Origin: Streptomyces sp. CT34
Lineage (GTDB): Bacteria > Actinomycetota > Actinomycetes > Streptomycetales > Streptomycetaceae
Reading direction: 5' to 3'
NCBI RefSeq assembly: GCF_000805335.1
Contig: NZ_KN708638.1
Span: forward strand, 5,616,776 to 5,680,775
Length of the DNA: 64,000 nt
Shown here: positions 37,133 through 46,388 of the stretch, in pieces
Layout: each line of letters opens with the position of its first letter
Numbering within the stretch: position 1 is the first letter of the stretch
Notes under the pieces: generated by a model
Told to the model about the DNA's origin: nothing
Databases searched by the model: none
The model's input: the letters and a program-made list of their open reading frames with translations, nothing else
Program-made: the position numbers and the translations under genes

Positions 37133-39778
37133 ATGGACCCGAACACGCACCGGGGACCGGAGGAGTACGGCGATCAGGACGCGCCCGACGCGCCGCCGGC
37201 CCCCGCGTCCGGCGACCGGCAGGGCGGCTCCGGCGGGCTCGCCCGGGTCGTCCGGCTGGTCGCCGGCAACTACCTCGTCGCCGTCAACCCGGTCGACGGC
37301 AGTGAGATACAGCCGTGCCCGCCCGGCGAGCGGCCCGCCCCGCCGGAGAAGCTCGACCAGCAGGAACGCGCCGCCGCGGCCCGCGCCGCGGCGCCCCCCG
37401 TGCCGTCGGGGCCGGTCTCCTTCGCCGGCCACGAGGTCCCCCTCGAAGAGCGCGACGAGGACGTCGACCGGCTGGTCCGGCTGCTCACCCGCGGACGCTC
37501 GGTGCGCGTCACCGGCCCCTCCGGCTCCGGCCGCACCCGGCTGCTGGACGCCGTCGCCGGCGCGGTGGCGGACCTCGCGCCCGACGGCGTGGTCCGGCTC
37601 TCCGGCTACCGCAGAGGCGTCACCGACGTCCTGTACGCCCTGTACGCGGCCGTCTACCGGGCTCCGCAGCACCGCCCCGACCGGCCGGAGCTGCTGCGGC
37701 TCCTCGGCGGCATCGGCGCGATCGTCGTCGTCGACGACCTGGAGTTCGGCGGCGCCGCGCTCGACGAGCTCCTCGACGCCACCCCCGAGTGCGCCTTCCT
37801 GCTCTCCGCGACCCCCGACGTCCCGGCCCCCAGCGCCGACTCGCACCTCGAAGAGGTCTTCGTCGGCGGGATCAGCCGCACCGCCGGCGTACGGCTGCTG
37901 GAGCGCGCCGTGGGCCGCCCGCTCACCGCCGAGGAGGACACCTGGGCCGCCGACCTCTGGTTCGAGTCCGAGGGGCTGCCGCTGCGGTTCGTCCAGGCCG
38001 CAGCCCTGCTGCGGCACCGCGAGCGGGCCCGCACCGCGCCCGGCGCCCTGGACGACGGCTACGGGCTGTTCCCCGAGGAGGGGACGGCCGCGGCCGGCGA
38101 GCCCGGCGAGCGCCCCGAGACGCCGCTGCCGCCGCTCGGGGAGGCCGCCGCGCCCGCCTCGCTGCTCGCCGAACGGCTCGGCGCCGCCGCCCAGGAGACG
38201 CTCCGCTTCGCGGTCGCCCTCAACGGCGAACTGCCGCACCAGGCGCACCTGCCGGCCCTCACCCAGGACACCCACGCGGACGCTGCCCTCGGCGAGCTGC
38301 TGGGCAGCGGCCTGATCAGCCCGGCCGGCACCCACTACCGGCTCGCCGGCTCCGTCCGGGACCAGCTGACCGCCGCCGGCTACGCCGAGGGCGCCGCCGC
38401 CCGGGCGCACACCGCGGCCCAGCACTACGCCTGGTGGGCCGGGCACCCCTCGGTCACCCCCGAGCAGGCCGCCGCCGAGTCCGACACGGTACTGGCCGCG
38501 ATGGGCGTACTGACCGGCAGCCGGGAGAACGGCCACCCGGCCGCGGCCGTGCTGCTGGCCCGTACGGCGGCGCCCGCGTTCGCCGCGGCGCTGCACTGGA
38601 GCGCCTGGGAGCGCAGTCTGCGGCACGGCCAGGAGGCCGCCCGGCTGGCCGGTGAGGTCGCCGAAGAGGCGTACTTCCACCACGAGTTGGGCGTACTGGC
38701 GCTGTGCAGCGGCAACATCGACCGGGCGCGCGCCGAACTGGAGGCGTCCATCGGGCTGCGCGGCGTGCTCTCCGACCGCGACGGCGCGGTCGCCGGGCGG
38801 CGGGCGCTGGCCCTGGTCCTCGACCGCGCGCGGGCCGCCTCGGCGAACGCGGCCACCACCGTGCTGAAGTCCGTCGGCCCGGCGGCGGGCGGCGCGACGG
38901 CGGCGGCCGCGGACGCGCCGGACGCCCCGGAGGCGGCGCAGGCCCCGACCGGGTCGCCCGATGCCGTCTCGACCGCCAAGCTGAACGCCGTCCGCCCCGC
39001 CGGCAGCGGCCCGACGGCCGTCGCCCGGGGAGCTGCGGCTGCCTCCGCCGCCGTGTCCGCCTCCGCCGGCGAGACCACCGCGCCCACCGCCGCGGTCCCG
39101 GCCGCCAAGGGCACCGCCGCCGGCAGCGGTGGCGCCCGGCGCGGCATCCTGCGTGGCAGCCGCCGCAACCTCGTCGCCGCCGGCGCCGGGGTGCTGCTGG
39201 CCGCCGCGCTCGGCACCGCCGTCACCCTCGGCGCGACCTCCGGCACCTCCACCACCCACGAGAACAAGGTCACCACCGAGCAGTCCTCGGGCGGCGACAG
39301 CGGCAGCCCGGACACGCCCGCACAGGACCCCGGCACGGGCTCCGGCCGGCCGGGAGCCTCGGCGGGCGCGTCCGGTACGACCCGGCCCGGCACGCCCGGC
39401 CACAAGCCCGTCCCGGCGCCGTCCACCGGCCGTCCCGGCACCACCGGCGCACCGACCGGTACCGACCCGGGCTCCCCGACGACCGGTCCCACCCGGCCGA
39501 CCGGCGAGCCCACCACCCCGACCGGCCGGCCGACCCATCCCTCGCACAGCCCGAGCAGCAGCCCCACCAAGCCGACGCCGCCGACCAGCCCGACCGGGGA
39601 GCCCAGCACCACGCCGACCGGCCCCACGGACAAGCCGACGGGCCAGACTCCCTCGCAGAGCGCCGGCGGCCCCTCGGGCAGCAGCCCGTCCGGCACCAAC
39701 GCCGCCGCGGCCCCGGCCACCGGCACGGGCTCCGGCGACCCGGCGTCCGCATCCGGCCAGGGCACTCCGGCCGGCTGA
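37133..39778 (+). CDS. Large P-loop (STAND-like) protein with membrane anchor and extracellular low-complexity tail
   Basis: The 881-residue protein has a disordered N-terminus, an ATPase region with GPSGSGRT (residues 128-135) and a Walker B-like AIVVVDDLEFGG (Asp201-Asp202), a helical region to about 600, one membrane helix near 677-700 (LVAAGAGVLLAAALGTAVTL), and a 180-residue Pro/Thr/Gly/Ser tail that should lie outside. The Walker A lysine is Arg134, so ATP hydrolysis is doubtful while binding is possible. The ATG at 37133 follows GGGAG; the open frame begins earlier at 36956. A STAS gene precedes it. Topology and function are inferred; annotators call this type an ATP-binding protein. 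Confidence 0.75.
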   Translation: MDPNTHRGPEEYGDQDAPDAPPAPASGDRQGGSGGLARVVRLVAGNYLVAVNPVDGSEIQPCPPGERPAPPEKLDQQERAAAARAAAPPVPSGPVSFAGHEVPLEERDEDVDRLVRLLTRGRSVRVTGPSGSGRTRLLDAVAGAVADLAPDGVVRLSGYRRGVTDVLYALYAAVYRAPQHRPDRPELLRLLGGIGAIVVVDDLEFGGAALDELLDATPECAFLLSATPDVPAPSADSHLEEVFVGGISRTAGVRLLERAVGRPLTAEEDTWAADLWFESEGLPLRFVQAAALLRHRERARTAPGALDDGYGLFPEEGTAAAGEPGERPETPLPPLGEAAAPASLLAERLGAAAQETLRFAVALNGELPHQAHLPALTQDTHADAALGELLGSGLISPAGTHYRLAGSVRDQLTAAGYAEGAAARAHTAAQHYAWWAGHPSVTPEQAAAESDTVLAAMGVLTGSRENGHPAAAVLLARTAAPAFAAALHWSAWERSLRHGQEAARLAGEVAEEAYFHHELGVLALCSGNIDRARAELEASIGLRGVLSDRDGAVAGRRALALVLDRARAASANAATTVLKSVGPAAGGATAAAADAPDAPEAAQAPTGSPDAVSTAKLNAVRPAGSGPTAVARGAAAASAAVSASAGETTAPTAAVPAAKGTAAGSGGARRGILRGSRRNLVAAGAGVLLAAALGTAVTLGATSGTSTTHENKVTTEQSSGGDSGSPDTPAQDPGTGSGRPGASAGASGTTRPGTPGHKPVPAPSTGRPGTTGAPTGTDPGSPTTGPTRPTGEPTTPTGRPTHPSHSPSSSPTKPTPPTSPTGEPSTTPTGPTDKPTGQTPSQSAGGPSGSSPSGTNAAAAPATGTGSGDPASASGQGTPAG

Positions 39779-39797
39779 CGCCCAAGAACGTCCGGGA

Positions 39798-39866
39798 ACA
39801 CCACGACGGCCCGGTACGGACCGCCCGCCGCAAGGCGGGCCGGCCGGTACCGGGCCGTCGTGGTGT
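39798..39866. terminator. Bidirectional terminator between the P-loop gene and nucS
   Basis: ACACCACGACGGCCCGGTAC (39798-39817) pairs perfectly with GTACCGGGCCGTCGTGGTGT (39847-39866), a 20-bp stem, and inside the loop GCCCGCC-GCAA-GGCGGGC forms a second hairpin. It lies between two convergent genes and can act in both directions. Confidence 0.85.
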
Positions 39867-39873
39867 GCCGTGC

Positions 39874-40536
39874 TCAGAACAGCCGCAGCTTGTCGTCCTC
39901 GATGCCGCGCAGCGCGTCGTAGTCCAGCACCACGCAGCCGATCCCGCGGTCCGTGGCCAGCACCCGGGCCTGCGGCTTGATCTCCTGAGCTGCGAAGACG
40001 CCCTTCACCGGGGCCAAGTGCGGGTCGCGGTTGAGGAGTTCGAGGTAGCGGGTGAGCTGCTCGACACCGTCGATCTCGCCCCGCCGCTTGATCTCGACCG
40101 CAACGGTCTGGCCGTCGGAGTCCCGGCACAAGATATCCACCGGACCAATGGCGGTGGGGTATTCACGCCGAATCAGCGAATAGCCCTCGCCCAGTGTCTC
40201 GATCCGATCGGCGAGCAGCTCCTGGAGGTGGGCCTCCACGCCGTCCTTGATGAGCCCCGGGTCCACCCCGAGCTCGTGCGAGGAGTCATGGAGGATCTCC
40301 TCCAGGGTGATGATGAGCTTCTCGCCGCCCTTGTTCTCCACCGTCCACACAGCGCCGTCCCCCTCCTTGAGGGAACAGGGCGGGGACATCCAGTTGAGGG
40401 GTTTGTAGGCCCGGTCGTCCGCGTGGATGGAGACGGAGCCGTCGGCCTTCACCAGGATCAGGCGGGGGGCGGAGGGCAGATGGGCGGTGAGCCGGCCCGC
40501 GTAGTCCACGGAGCAGCGGGCGATGACGAGACGCAT
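39874..40536 (-). CDS. nucS: Mismatch-specific endonuclease NucS/EndoMS
   Basis: NucS cuts both strands at G-T, T-T and G-G mismatches and is the core of actinobacterial non-MutS mismatch repair. The 220-residue protein has the N-terminal beta domain and a C-terminal nuclease domain with VDILCRD followed by VAVEIKRRG (the D, E-x-K catalytic residues). The C-terminus ends KLRLF, the clamp-binding type motif known in corynebacterial NucS. I start at the ATG at 40536; the open frame extends upstream without support. A terminator is shared with the convergent P-loop gene. Confidence 0.93.
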   Translation of the reverse strand: MRLVIARCSVDYAGRLTAHLPSAPRLILVKADGSVSIHADDRAYKPLNWMSPPCSLKEGDGAVWTVENKGGEKLIITLEEILHDSSHELGVDPGLIKDGVEAHLQELLADRIETLGEGYSLIRREYPTAIGPVDILCRDSDGQTVAVEIKRRGEIDGVEQLTRYLELLNRDPHLAPVKGVFAAQEIKPQARVLATDRGIGCVVLDYDALRGIEDDKLRLF

Positions 40537-40787
40537 GGTGCGCCACGCTACTCGAACCGGGGCCGCTGACGCGATTCGCCCCTGGACGCCGGTCTCTTTA
40601 CGGGGGAAACCCCCGCACCCCCGGCGCTCGCCATTGGCCGGTTGTATGTGCAATCCCATGGTGCGGGCCCCTTGCGCGGCATAACGTTGAAGCAGGGGGT
40701 CGTGAGGCGAACACGCTGTGTCGCGAATTCCCCTTGTCCCATCCCTAGGCCCCGTCTGTCCCGGCGGGTCCGCGAGAGGAGAACCTC

Positions 40788-41180
40788 ATGTCGCTCGACG
40801 TCTCACCGGCCCTCCTCGAACAGGCCGAGCGAGGCGAGGTCGACGAAGCCGCATTTGTCGACTGCGTCCGGAACTCCCTGCCTTACGCATGGGGGATGAT
40901 CAGCTCTCTGGTGGCCCAGCTGAAGGTGGACGGCGGCGAGTTCGCCGACAACCAGACGCCGCCGCCGGACGAGCAGGCGCGCGGCCAGCTGCTGCGCGCG
41001 CTGGCGAGTGACGCCATTCGCGGTTCCTTGGAGCGTCACTTCGGTGTGCGACTCGCCTTCCAGAACTGCCACCGGGTCGCGGTCTTCCCGCTCGACCCGG
41101 CGGTGGACGTGCGGCTGGCAAAATTCACCTCCATCCGGGGCCAGCTGCTGAACCAGTCGCCCGAACTCCGCGACTGCTGA
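40788..41180 (+). CDS. SCO5389-family conserved protein
   Basis: This 130-residue cytosolic protein is recognised as the SCO5389 family of Streptomyces, always found next to nucS. It is acidic, alpha-helical at the N-terminus (LLEQAERGEVDEAAFVDCVR), with VAQLKVDGGEFADNQTPPPDE in the middle and LERHFGVRLAFQNCHRVAVF near the end. There is no membrane segment. No function is established. GAGAGGAG lies upstream of the ATG. It is divergent from nucS and convergent with the oxidoreductase. Confidence 0.8.
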   Translation: MSLDVSPALLEQAERGEVDEAAFVDCVRNSLPYAWGMISSLVAQLKVDGGEFADNQTPPPDEQARGQLLRALASDAIRGSLERHFGVRLAFQNCHRVAVFPLDPAVDVRLAKFTSIRGQLLNQSPELRDC

Positions 41181-41349
41181 TCGGAGTTGCTGCCGCTGAG
41201 CGGGTCGGCCGGAGCGCTCTCCGGGACCGTGCACCGGCGGCAGCACCACCGACCAGCCGTACTCCGCAGCTCGCCCCGCACCCTCGCCACGGCCCGGCCC
41301 ACGGGCGGGCGAGGGCTCGCGGGGGCCGACAGGACGCGCCCGGACCCGG

Positions 41350-42399
41350 TCACCCCAGCTGCGGCAGCACCTCGGAGCCCAGCCGCCGGACGTTCTCCTC
41401 GGTGGCGGCGAGATCCCCGGAGCCCTCCACGAGCAGCGCGAACCGCCGGATGCCGGTCCGCTCCGAGGTCGCCGCCAGCCGGTCCGCACACAACTCCGGC
41501 GTGCCGACCGGGTGCAGCGCGCACAACAGCTCCGTATACGCCAGCGGATCCCGCATCCGGCGATAGCGGCCGTCGACCGTCACATGCGCACCGAGCCCCT
41601 GCCGCAGCCAGCCGGGCATCGCCTTCGTCAGCGTCTCCACCGCCGCCGCCCGGTCGTCCGCGATCTGCACCACGCCCGCCGACACATGCTCCGCCGCGGC
41701 GATCTCCTCGCCGGACCGGCCGGCCTCCCGCGCCGCCGACCGCCACAGCGCGACCATGTCCGCCTTCTCCTCGTCGCCGCAGTGCATCCCCAGCAGCATC
41801 GGCAGCCCGCGCGCGGCGGCGAGTTCGACCGACGCGGCGGAGGTGCACGCCACGACCACCGGCGGCCCGGCCGCCAGACCGTCCGGGTCGTCCGGATCCC
41901 CCAGCGCCTCGGCCGGCCGCGGCACCACCGCCACCTCCCGGAACGCATAGCGCTCGCCCTGCGCGCCCACCCGCGGCTCGCGCAGCCAGCGCAGCAGCAG
42001 ATCCAGTGACTCCGGGAAGCCGTGGTCGTACGCGGCCAGGCCGGAGCCGAAGACCTCCAGGTCGACCCAGGGGCCGCCGCGCCCGACGCCGAGCGTGAAC
42101 CGGCCCTCGGACGTCAGATGCAGCAGCGCCGCCTGCTCGCCGAGCGCCACCGGATGCTGGGTCGGCAGCACGCTGACCGCCGTGCCCACGCCGATCCGGC
42201 GGGTCCGCCCCAGCAGCAGCGCGGCCAGCGTCGTCGCCTGCGGACAGACGCCGTACGGCACGAAGTGGTGTTCCGCCAGCCAGACGTCATGGAGACCGGC
42301 CTGCTCCGCGACCTCCGCGGAGCGCACCGCGCGGTGCAGTGCTTCCCCCTGTCCCTGGCCCGGGAATTGAGCGGCCAGGATGAACGCACCTACGCGCAT
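41350..42399 (-). CDS. LLM-class (luciferase-like, probably F420- or FMN-dependent) oxidoreductase
   Basis: This 349-residue TIM-barrel protein resembles bacterial luciferase and F420-dependent reductases: AEQAGLHDVWLAEHHFVPYG, RIGVGTAVSVLPTQHP and LGVGRGGPWVDLEVFG are the family blocks. The cofactor cannot be read for certain. The ATG at 42399 follows AGGAGG; the longer frame is open to 42615. It stands alone between convergent neighbours, so substrate and pathway are unknown. Confidence 0.85.
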   Translation of the reverse strand: MRVGAFILAAQFPGQGQGEALHRAVRSAEVAEQAGLHDVWLAEHHFVPYGVCPQATTLAALLLGRTRRIGVGTAVSVLPTQHPVALGEQAALLHLTSEGRFTLGVGRGGPWVDLEVFGSGLAAYDHGFPESLDLLLRWLREPRVGAQGERYAFREVAVVPRPAEALGDPDDPDGLAAGPPVVVACTSAASVELAAARGLPMLLGMHCGDEEKADMVALWRSAAREAGRSGEEIAAAEHVSAGVVQIADDRAAAVETLTKAMPGWLRQGLGAHVTVDGRYRRMRDPLAYTELLCALHPVGTPELCADRLAATSERTGIRRFALLVEGSGDLAATEENVRRLGSEVLPQLG

Positions 42400-42628
42400 C
42401 GCTCTCTGCCTCCTCGCAGCCGACGCGACTCCCCCCTCGTAGGCAACAACGTGCGACACGTGCCCAGGGCACGGCCTGACGCGAAATTTCCTGATCATCG
42501 CAGAAACGTGGCGGGGGACGTCCGGCCCTGACCGTGCCGCGTACGCTGGTGACGGCCTCCCCCGGGCTCTCAACCGACGCTGTCCGAGCAGGGGGACCCC
42601 CATCGCCGTCGACATCCCGAGGTGTGCT

Positions 42629-42943
42629 GTGTCCCCGCGTCGAAACCGCCAGCGCGGTGCGAAACCCGTCGAGCGCGCGGGCGGTGCGCGCTACGGTCTG
42701 GAGGCCACCGAGGAGTGGCGCGGTGAGGAGTGGGTCGTCCGGCAGATCGGGGCGAGCGGCGCGGCCAAGCACTACCGCTGTCCGGGCTGCGACCAGGAGA
42801 TCCCGCCGGGCGTCCCGCACGTCGTCACCTGGCCCCGGCACGGCGACGTCGACGACCGCCGCCACTGGCACCGGGCCTGCTGGAACGCACGGGACCGCCG
42901 GAGCGCACGGCTCCAGCGGTCCCGGAACGCGCCCAGGTACTGA
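42629..42943 (+). CDS. Small conserved protein with a zinc-ribbon-like Cys/His set
   Basis: This 104-residue basic protein (Arg-rich at both ends) contains CPGCDQEIPPG followed by HVVTWPRHG and HWHRACW, a Cys2-His-His-Cys arrangement that could bind zinc. Streptomyces homologs are often labelled ATP/GTP-binding, but I see no P-loop. The basic tails suggest nucleic acid binding. The GTG follows GAGGT. It faces the ABC permease gene with only 21 bp between stops. Confidence 0.7.
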   Translation: MSPRRNRQRGAKPVERAGGARYGLEATEEWRGEEWVVRQIGASGAAKHYRCPGCDQEIPPGVPHVVTWPRHGDVDDRRHWHRACWNARDRRSARLQRSRNAPRY

Positions 42944-42964
42944 GCGCGGAAGGCGAGTTGAGCG

Positions 42965-44188
42965 TCAGACGTCCCGCTTGAGGAGCGCCGCGTAGGCACC
43001 GCCCAGGGCGACCGCGGCCACCCCCGCGAGGATCAGCACCGGCTCCCAGCCCGACGGGCCCTCGGACAGGAACGGGATGTCGTAGAGCGTGGCGAACGCG
43101 TTCGGCACCGAGTACTCGATCATCGTGTGCTGGAAGTCCTTGAGGGACTCGCCCTGGAGGAACAGCGCCAGCAGCATCGGCAGCAGCACCACGCCCATCA
43201 TGGCGCTGATGGCGCCCGCGGAGTGCCGCAGCAGCGCACCGACGGACAGCGCCAGCAGGCCGAGCAGTGCGACGTACAGACCGGCGCCGACGGTGCCGCG
43301 CAGCCACTGGTCGACGGTCGGCTCCGGACCGTTGAGCATTGCGTAGTCGAGCAGCGCCACCAGGGTCGTGGCGATCGTGGTCAGCACCAGCGCCAGCCCG
43401 AAGAAGACGATCGCCTTCGCGGTCAGCACCCGGGCGCGGCTGGGGCAGGCGGTCAGCGTCGTACGGATCATGCCGGTGCCGTACTCGGACGAGATCGACA
43501 GCACGCCCAGCGTCATCACGCACAGGCTGCCGAGCAGTACGCCGACGAAGCCGACCGCGAGCAGCGGGTTGACCCGCCGCTCCGAGCCCAGCGCGAGCGA
43601 CGACAGCAGCCCGACGCCGACGATGAGCAGCAGCATCACGCCCAGCGTCCACATCGTCGAGCGCACCGAGCGGATCTTGGTCCACTCGGAGAGCAGCGCA
43701 TCGCCCAGGTGACTCGCGCGCACCGGAATGGGGGAGACGTAACCAGCCCCGCCCGCCTGCCAGTTGGGGGCCTCGGGGTGGTGCTGCGGCGGGGGCGGGC
43801 CCTGCGGCTGGGGTTGGGGCTGCGGCTGACCGGCGGACGGGACGGTGAGCATCATCGTGCCGGCCGCCTCGCCCGGCTTGCCCGGACCGTGCGCCGCCAG
43901 CGGAGTCGGCTCGGGGTGGCCGACGCCCGGCGTCTGGGCCTGGAGCATCATCGTGCCGGCCTCCTTGGCGGGGCCGGGCTGCTCCGGTGGCTGCTGGGCC
44001 TGGAGCATCATGGTGCCCGCCTCCGCGGCGGGTGCGGGCTGCTCCGGTGCCTGCTGCGGCGGTTCCGGGGTGGCGGCGGGCGGCATCGGCGCGGCCGGCG
44101 GCATCGGGGCGGCGGGCGGCATCTGCTGCGTGCCGGTGTCGTGCGGTCCGCGCTGCGGCTGGGGCTGCGGCTGCTGAGGGCTGGTCAT
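42965..44188 (-). CDS. ABC-2 type exporter permease with N-terminal low-complexity domain
   Basis: The 407-residue protein begins with about 155 residues rich in Pro, Gln and Ala containing the motif GTMML three times (Thr59, Thr79, Thr111; the first two as AGTMMLQAQ). Then follow SEWTKIRSVRSTMWTLG and six membrane helices of an ABC-2 permease. Its start overlaps the ATPase stop (ATGA), so the two make one transporter. The substrate is unknown. The same SEWTKIRSVRST motif is in the second permease at 46 kb, so the two systems are duplicates. Confidence 0.85.
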   Translation of the reverse strand: MTSPQQPQPQPQRGPHDTGTQQMPPAAPMPPAAPMPPAATPEPPQQAPEQPAPAAEAGTMMLQAQQPPEQPGPAKEAGTMMLQAQTPGVGHPEPTPLAAHGPGKPGEAAGTMMLTVPSAGQPQPQPQPQGPPPPQHHPEAPNWQAGGAGYVSPIPVRASHLGDALLSEWTKIRSVRSTMWTLGVMLLLIVGVGLLSSLALGSERRVNPLLAVGFVGVLLGSLCVMTLGVLSISSEYGTGMIRTTLTACPSRARVLTAKAIVFFGLALVLTTIATTLVALLDYAMLNGPEPTVDQWLRGTVGAGLYVALLGLLALSVGALLRHSAGAISAMMGVVLLPMLLALFLQGESLKDFQHTMIEYSVPNAFATLYDIPFLSEGPSGWEPVLILAGVAAVALGGAYAALLKRDV

Positions 44189-45435
44189 CGGGCGTCCTCG
44201 TGGTGCGGCGTGGGGAGATCGGCGGGGGCGGCAGGCGGCACGGGCGCGGCGGGCGGCGGCTGCTGTCCGTACGGGTGGGGCGCGCCGTAGGGACCGGGCG
44301 CCCCGTACGGGTGACCCTGACCCTGCGGTGGCAGCGGCTGACCCGGTACCGGAGCGGCACCGGGCGGCTGGGCGTACGGGTTCGGCGGCAGTTGGCCCGG
44401 CACCGGTTGCTGGGGCGCCCCGGGCGGCACGGCATATCCCTGCGGGACGGACCCCTGCGGGACGGCTCCCTGCGGCGCGTACCCGGCGGGGGCCTGCTGG
44501 AGGCCGGCCCGCTGGTCGGTCGTCGAGCGGTAGTCGACGACGCCCTGCGTCATCCGCATGTACGCCTCTTCGAGCGACGCCTGGTGCGGCGAGAGCTCCC
44601 ACAGCCGGACCTCGGCCGCGTGCGCCAGATCGCTGATCCGGGGCAGCGGCAGCCCGGTCACCCGCAGCGCGCCGTCCGGCTCGGGTGCCGCCCGGCCGCC
44701 CGCCTCGTCGATCGCCGCGGTCAGCTTCTCGCGCTGCTCCGGCTCACCGTCCGGCGTCCGGACCCGGGCGAAGTCCGCGGAATGGGCCGAGATGAAGTCC
44801 TTGACGGACATGTCCGCCAGCAGCTGGCCGCGGCCGATCACGATCAGGTGCTCGGCGGTCAGCGCCATCTCGCTCATCAGGTGCGAGGAGACGAAGACGG
44901 TACGGCCCTCGGCCGCCAGCTGCTTCATCAGGTTCCGCACCCACAGGATGCCTTCGGGGTCCAGGCCGTTGACCGGCTCGTCGAAGAGCAGCACCTGCGG
45001 ATCGCCGAGCAGCGCCGCCGCGATGCCCAGGCGCTGACCCATACCGAGCGAGAAGCCCTTGGAGCGCCGGCGGGCGACGTCCTGGAGGCCGACCACCCCC
45101 AGTACCTCGTCGACCCGCCGGGCCGGAATGCCGGACAGCTGGGCCAGCGACAGCAGATGCGACCGCGCGCTGCGCCCGCCGTGCACGGCCTTGGCGTCGA
45201 GCAGCGCGCCCACCTGGCGCGGGGCGTTGGGAACGTCGCGGAACGGACGGCCGCCGATCGTGGCCCGGCCCGACGTCGGCGCGTCCAGGCCCAGGATCAT
45301 CCGCATCGTCGTCGATTTGCCGGAGCCGTTGGGGCCCAGGAAGCCGGTGACCGTGCCCGGCCGCACCTGGAACGACAGGTTGTGCACGGCCGTCTTGGGC
45401 CCGTAGCGCTTGGTCAGGCCGACTGCCTCGATCAT
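44185..45435 (-). CDS. ABC transporter ATP-binding protein with Pro/Gln-rich tail
   Basis: The 416-residue protein has Walker A GPNGSGKS, the signature block FSLGMGQRLGIAAALLGD, Walker B VLLFDEPVNGLDPEG and the H-loop VFVSSHLMSEMA. After about residue 300 it carries a 110-residue Pro/Gln/Gly/Ala extension (for example GAPGPYGAPHPYGQQP) of unknown role. GAGGGG six bases upstream serves as ribosome site. It powers the permease encoded right after it. Confidence 0.9.
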   Translation of the reverse strand: MIEAVGLTKRYGPKTAVHNLSFQVRPGTVTGFLGPNGSGKSTTMRMILGLDAPTSGRATIGGRPFRDVPNAPRQVGALLDAKAVHGGRSARSHLLSLAQLSGIPARRVDEVLGVVGLQDVARRRSKGFSLGMGQRLGIAAALLGDPQVLLFDEPVNGLDPEGILWVRNLMKQLAAEGRTVFVSSHLMSEMALTAEHLIVIGRGQLLADMSVKDFISAHSADFARVRTPDGEPEQREKLTAAIDEAGGRAAPEPDGALRVTGLPLPRISDLAHAAEVRLWELSPHQASLEEAYMRMTQGVVDYRSTTDQRAGLQQAPAGYAPQGAVPQGSVPQGYAVPPGAPQQPVPGQLPPNPYAQPPGAAPVPGQPLPPQGQGHPYGAPGPYGAPHPYGQQPPPAAPVPPAAPADLPTPHHEDAR

Positions 45436-45538
45436 TCTCCGCCCCTCGCAGATGGTCGGGGCAGAGGCGCCCTCGTGCCCCCGTGAGGGTTAGGAGGCTA
45501 TACGCCCGTTGACGGTTCCCGTCAAAACGGCGGACTCC

Positions 45539-45592
45539 GGCACCCGTTGCCGGGGGCTCGGGCACCCGCCGGGGGCTCCGGCAACGGGTGCC
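45539..45592 (-). terminator. Terminator hairpin of the second ABC operon
   Basis: GGCACCCGTTGCCGG (45539-45553) and CCGGCAACGGGTGCC (45578-45592) are a perfect 15-bp inverted repeat with a 24-nt loop that itself repeats part of the arm (GGGCACCCGCCGG). It lies 20 bp beyond the stop of the permease gene at 45612 and upstream of the first ABC operon. Confidence 0.75.
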
Positions 45593-45611
45593 GCGATCCG
45601 GGCCGGTCGCG

Positions 45612-46385
45612 TCAGGCGTCGCGCCTGTGCAGCAGCACGAATCCGCCGAGCAGCGCCGCCGCCGTCCAGGCCGCCATGATGGCGAAGCCGCCCCACGGTC
45701 CGTACGGCGTCGGGTCGTTGACGGGGGCGACCACCTGCATGATCTTCGAGCCGGCCTGGTCCGGGAGGTAGCGGCCGATCTTCCGGGTCGCCGAGACGTT
45801 CCCGAGGATGCTGGAGATCAGGAAGAAGAACGGCATCAGGATGCCGAGCGACAGCATCGGGCTGCGCAGCATCGTGGCCACCGCCATCGAGAACAGCGCG
45901 ATCATCGTCATGTAGAGCCCGCCGCCGATCACCGCCCGCAGTACCCCCGGATCACCGAGGTACGCCCGGTGCTCGCCGAGCGTCGCCTGCCCCGCGAAGA
46001 ACGTCGCGAAGCTGGTCGCCAGGCCCACCGCGAAGACCAGCGCGGTGGCCACCAGCAGCTTGCTGAACAGGAAGGTGCCGCGCTGCGGAACGGCGGCGAG
46101 CGAGGTGCGGATCATGCCGGTGCTGTACTCGTTGGAGACCACCAGCACCCCGAAGACGATCATCGCCAGCTGGCCCAGGCCCATCCCGGCGAAGCTGGTG
46201 TTGGTCGGGTCGAAGGAGAGCTGCCGGGCAGCCGGCATCGAGGCGAAGTCGTTCCGGGCGAGGGTGCAGATCAGCACGCCCACGACGACGGTCACCACCA
46301 CCGCGATGCCCAGCGTCCACACCGTCGACCGCACCGACCTGATCTTGGTCCACTCCGACCGCAGGACCTGCCCGACCACCGCCAT
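45612..46385 (-). CDS. ABC-2 type exporter permease (second system)
   Basis: This 257-residue permease has the SEWTKIRSVRSTVWTLG start, six membrane helices and the GMIRTSLAAVPQRG loop also seen as GMIRTTLTACPSRA in the first system. It lacks the long low-complexity N-terminus of its paralog. It lies 3 bp after its ATPase and forms one transporter with it. The substrate is unknown. Confidence 0.88.
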   Translation of the reverse strand: MAVVGQVLRSEWTKIRSVRSTVWTLGIAVVVTVVVGVLICTLARNDFASMPAARQLSFDPTNTSFAGMGLGQLAMIVFGVLVVSNEYSTGMIRTSLAAVPQRGTFLFSKLLVATALVFAVGLATSFATFFAGQATLGEHRAYLGDPGVLRAVIGGGLYMTMIALFSMAVATMLRSPMLSLGILMPFFFLISSILGNVSATRKIGRYLPDQAGSKIMQVVAPVNDPTPYGPWGGFAIMAAWTAAALLGGFVLLHRRDA

Positions 46386-46388
46386 CCG

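Noticed and set aside
36992..40129. A 1045-codon minus-strand open frame across the P-loop gene and nucS
   Set aside because: It crosses two real genes and a terminator. Composition is Gly/Arg-rich and it lacks family motifs, whereas the opposing genes have them.
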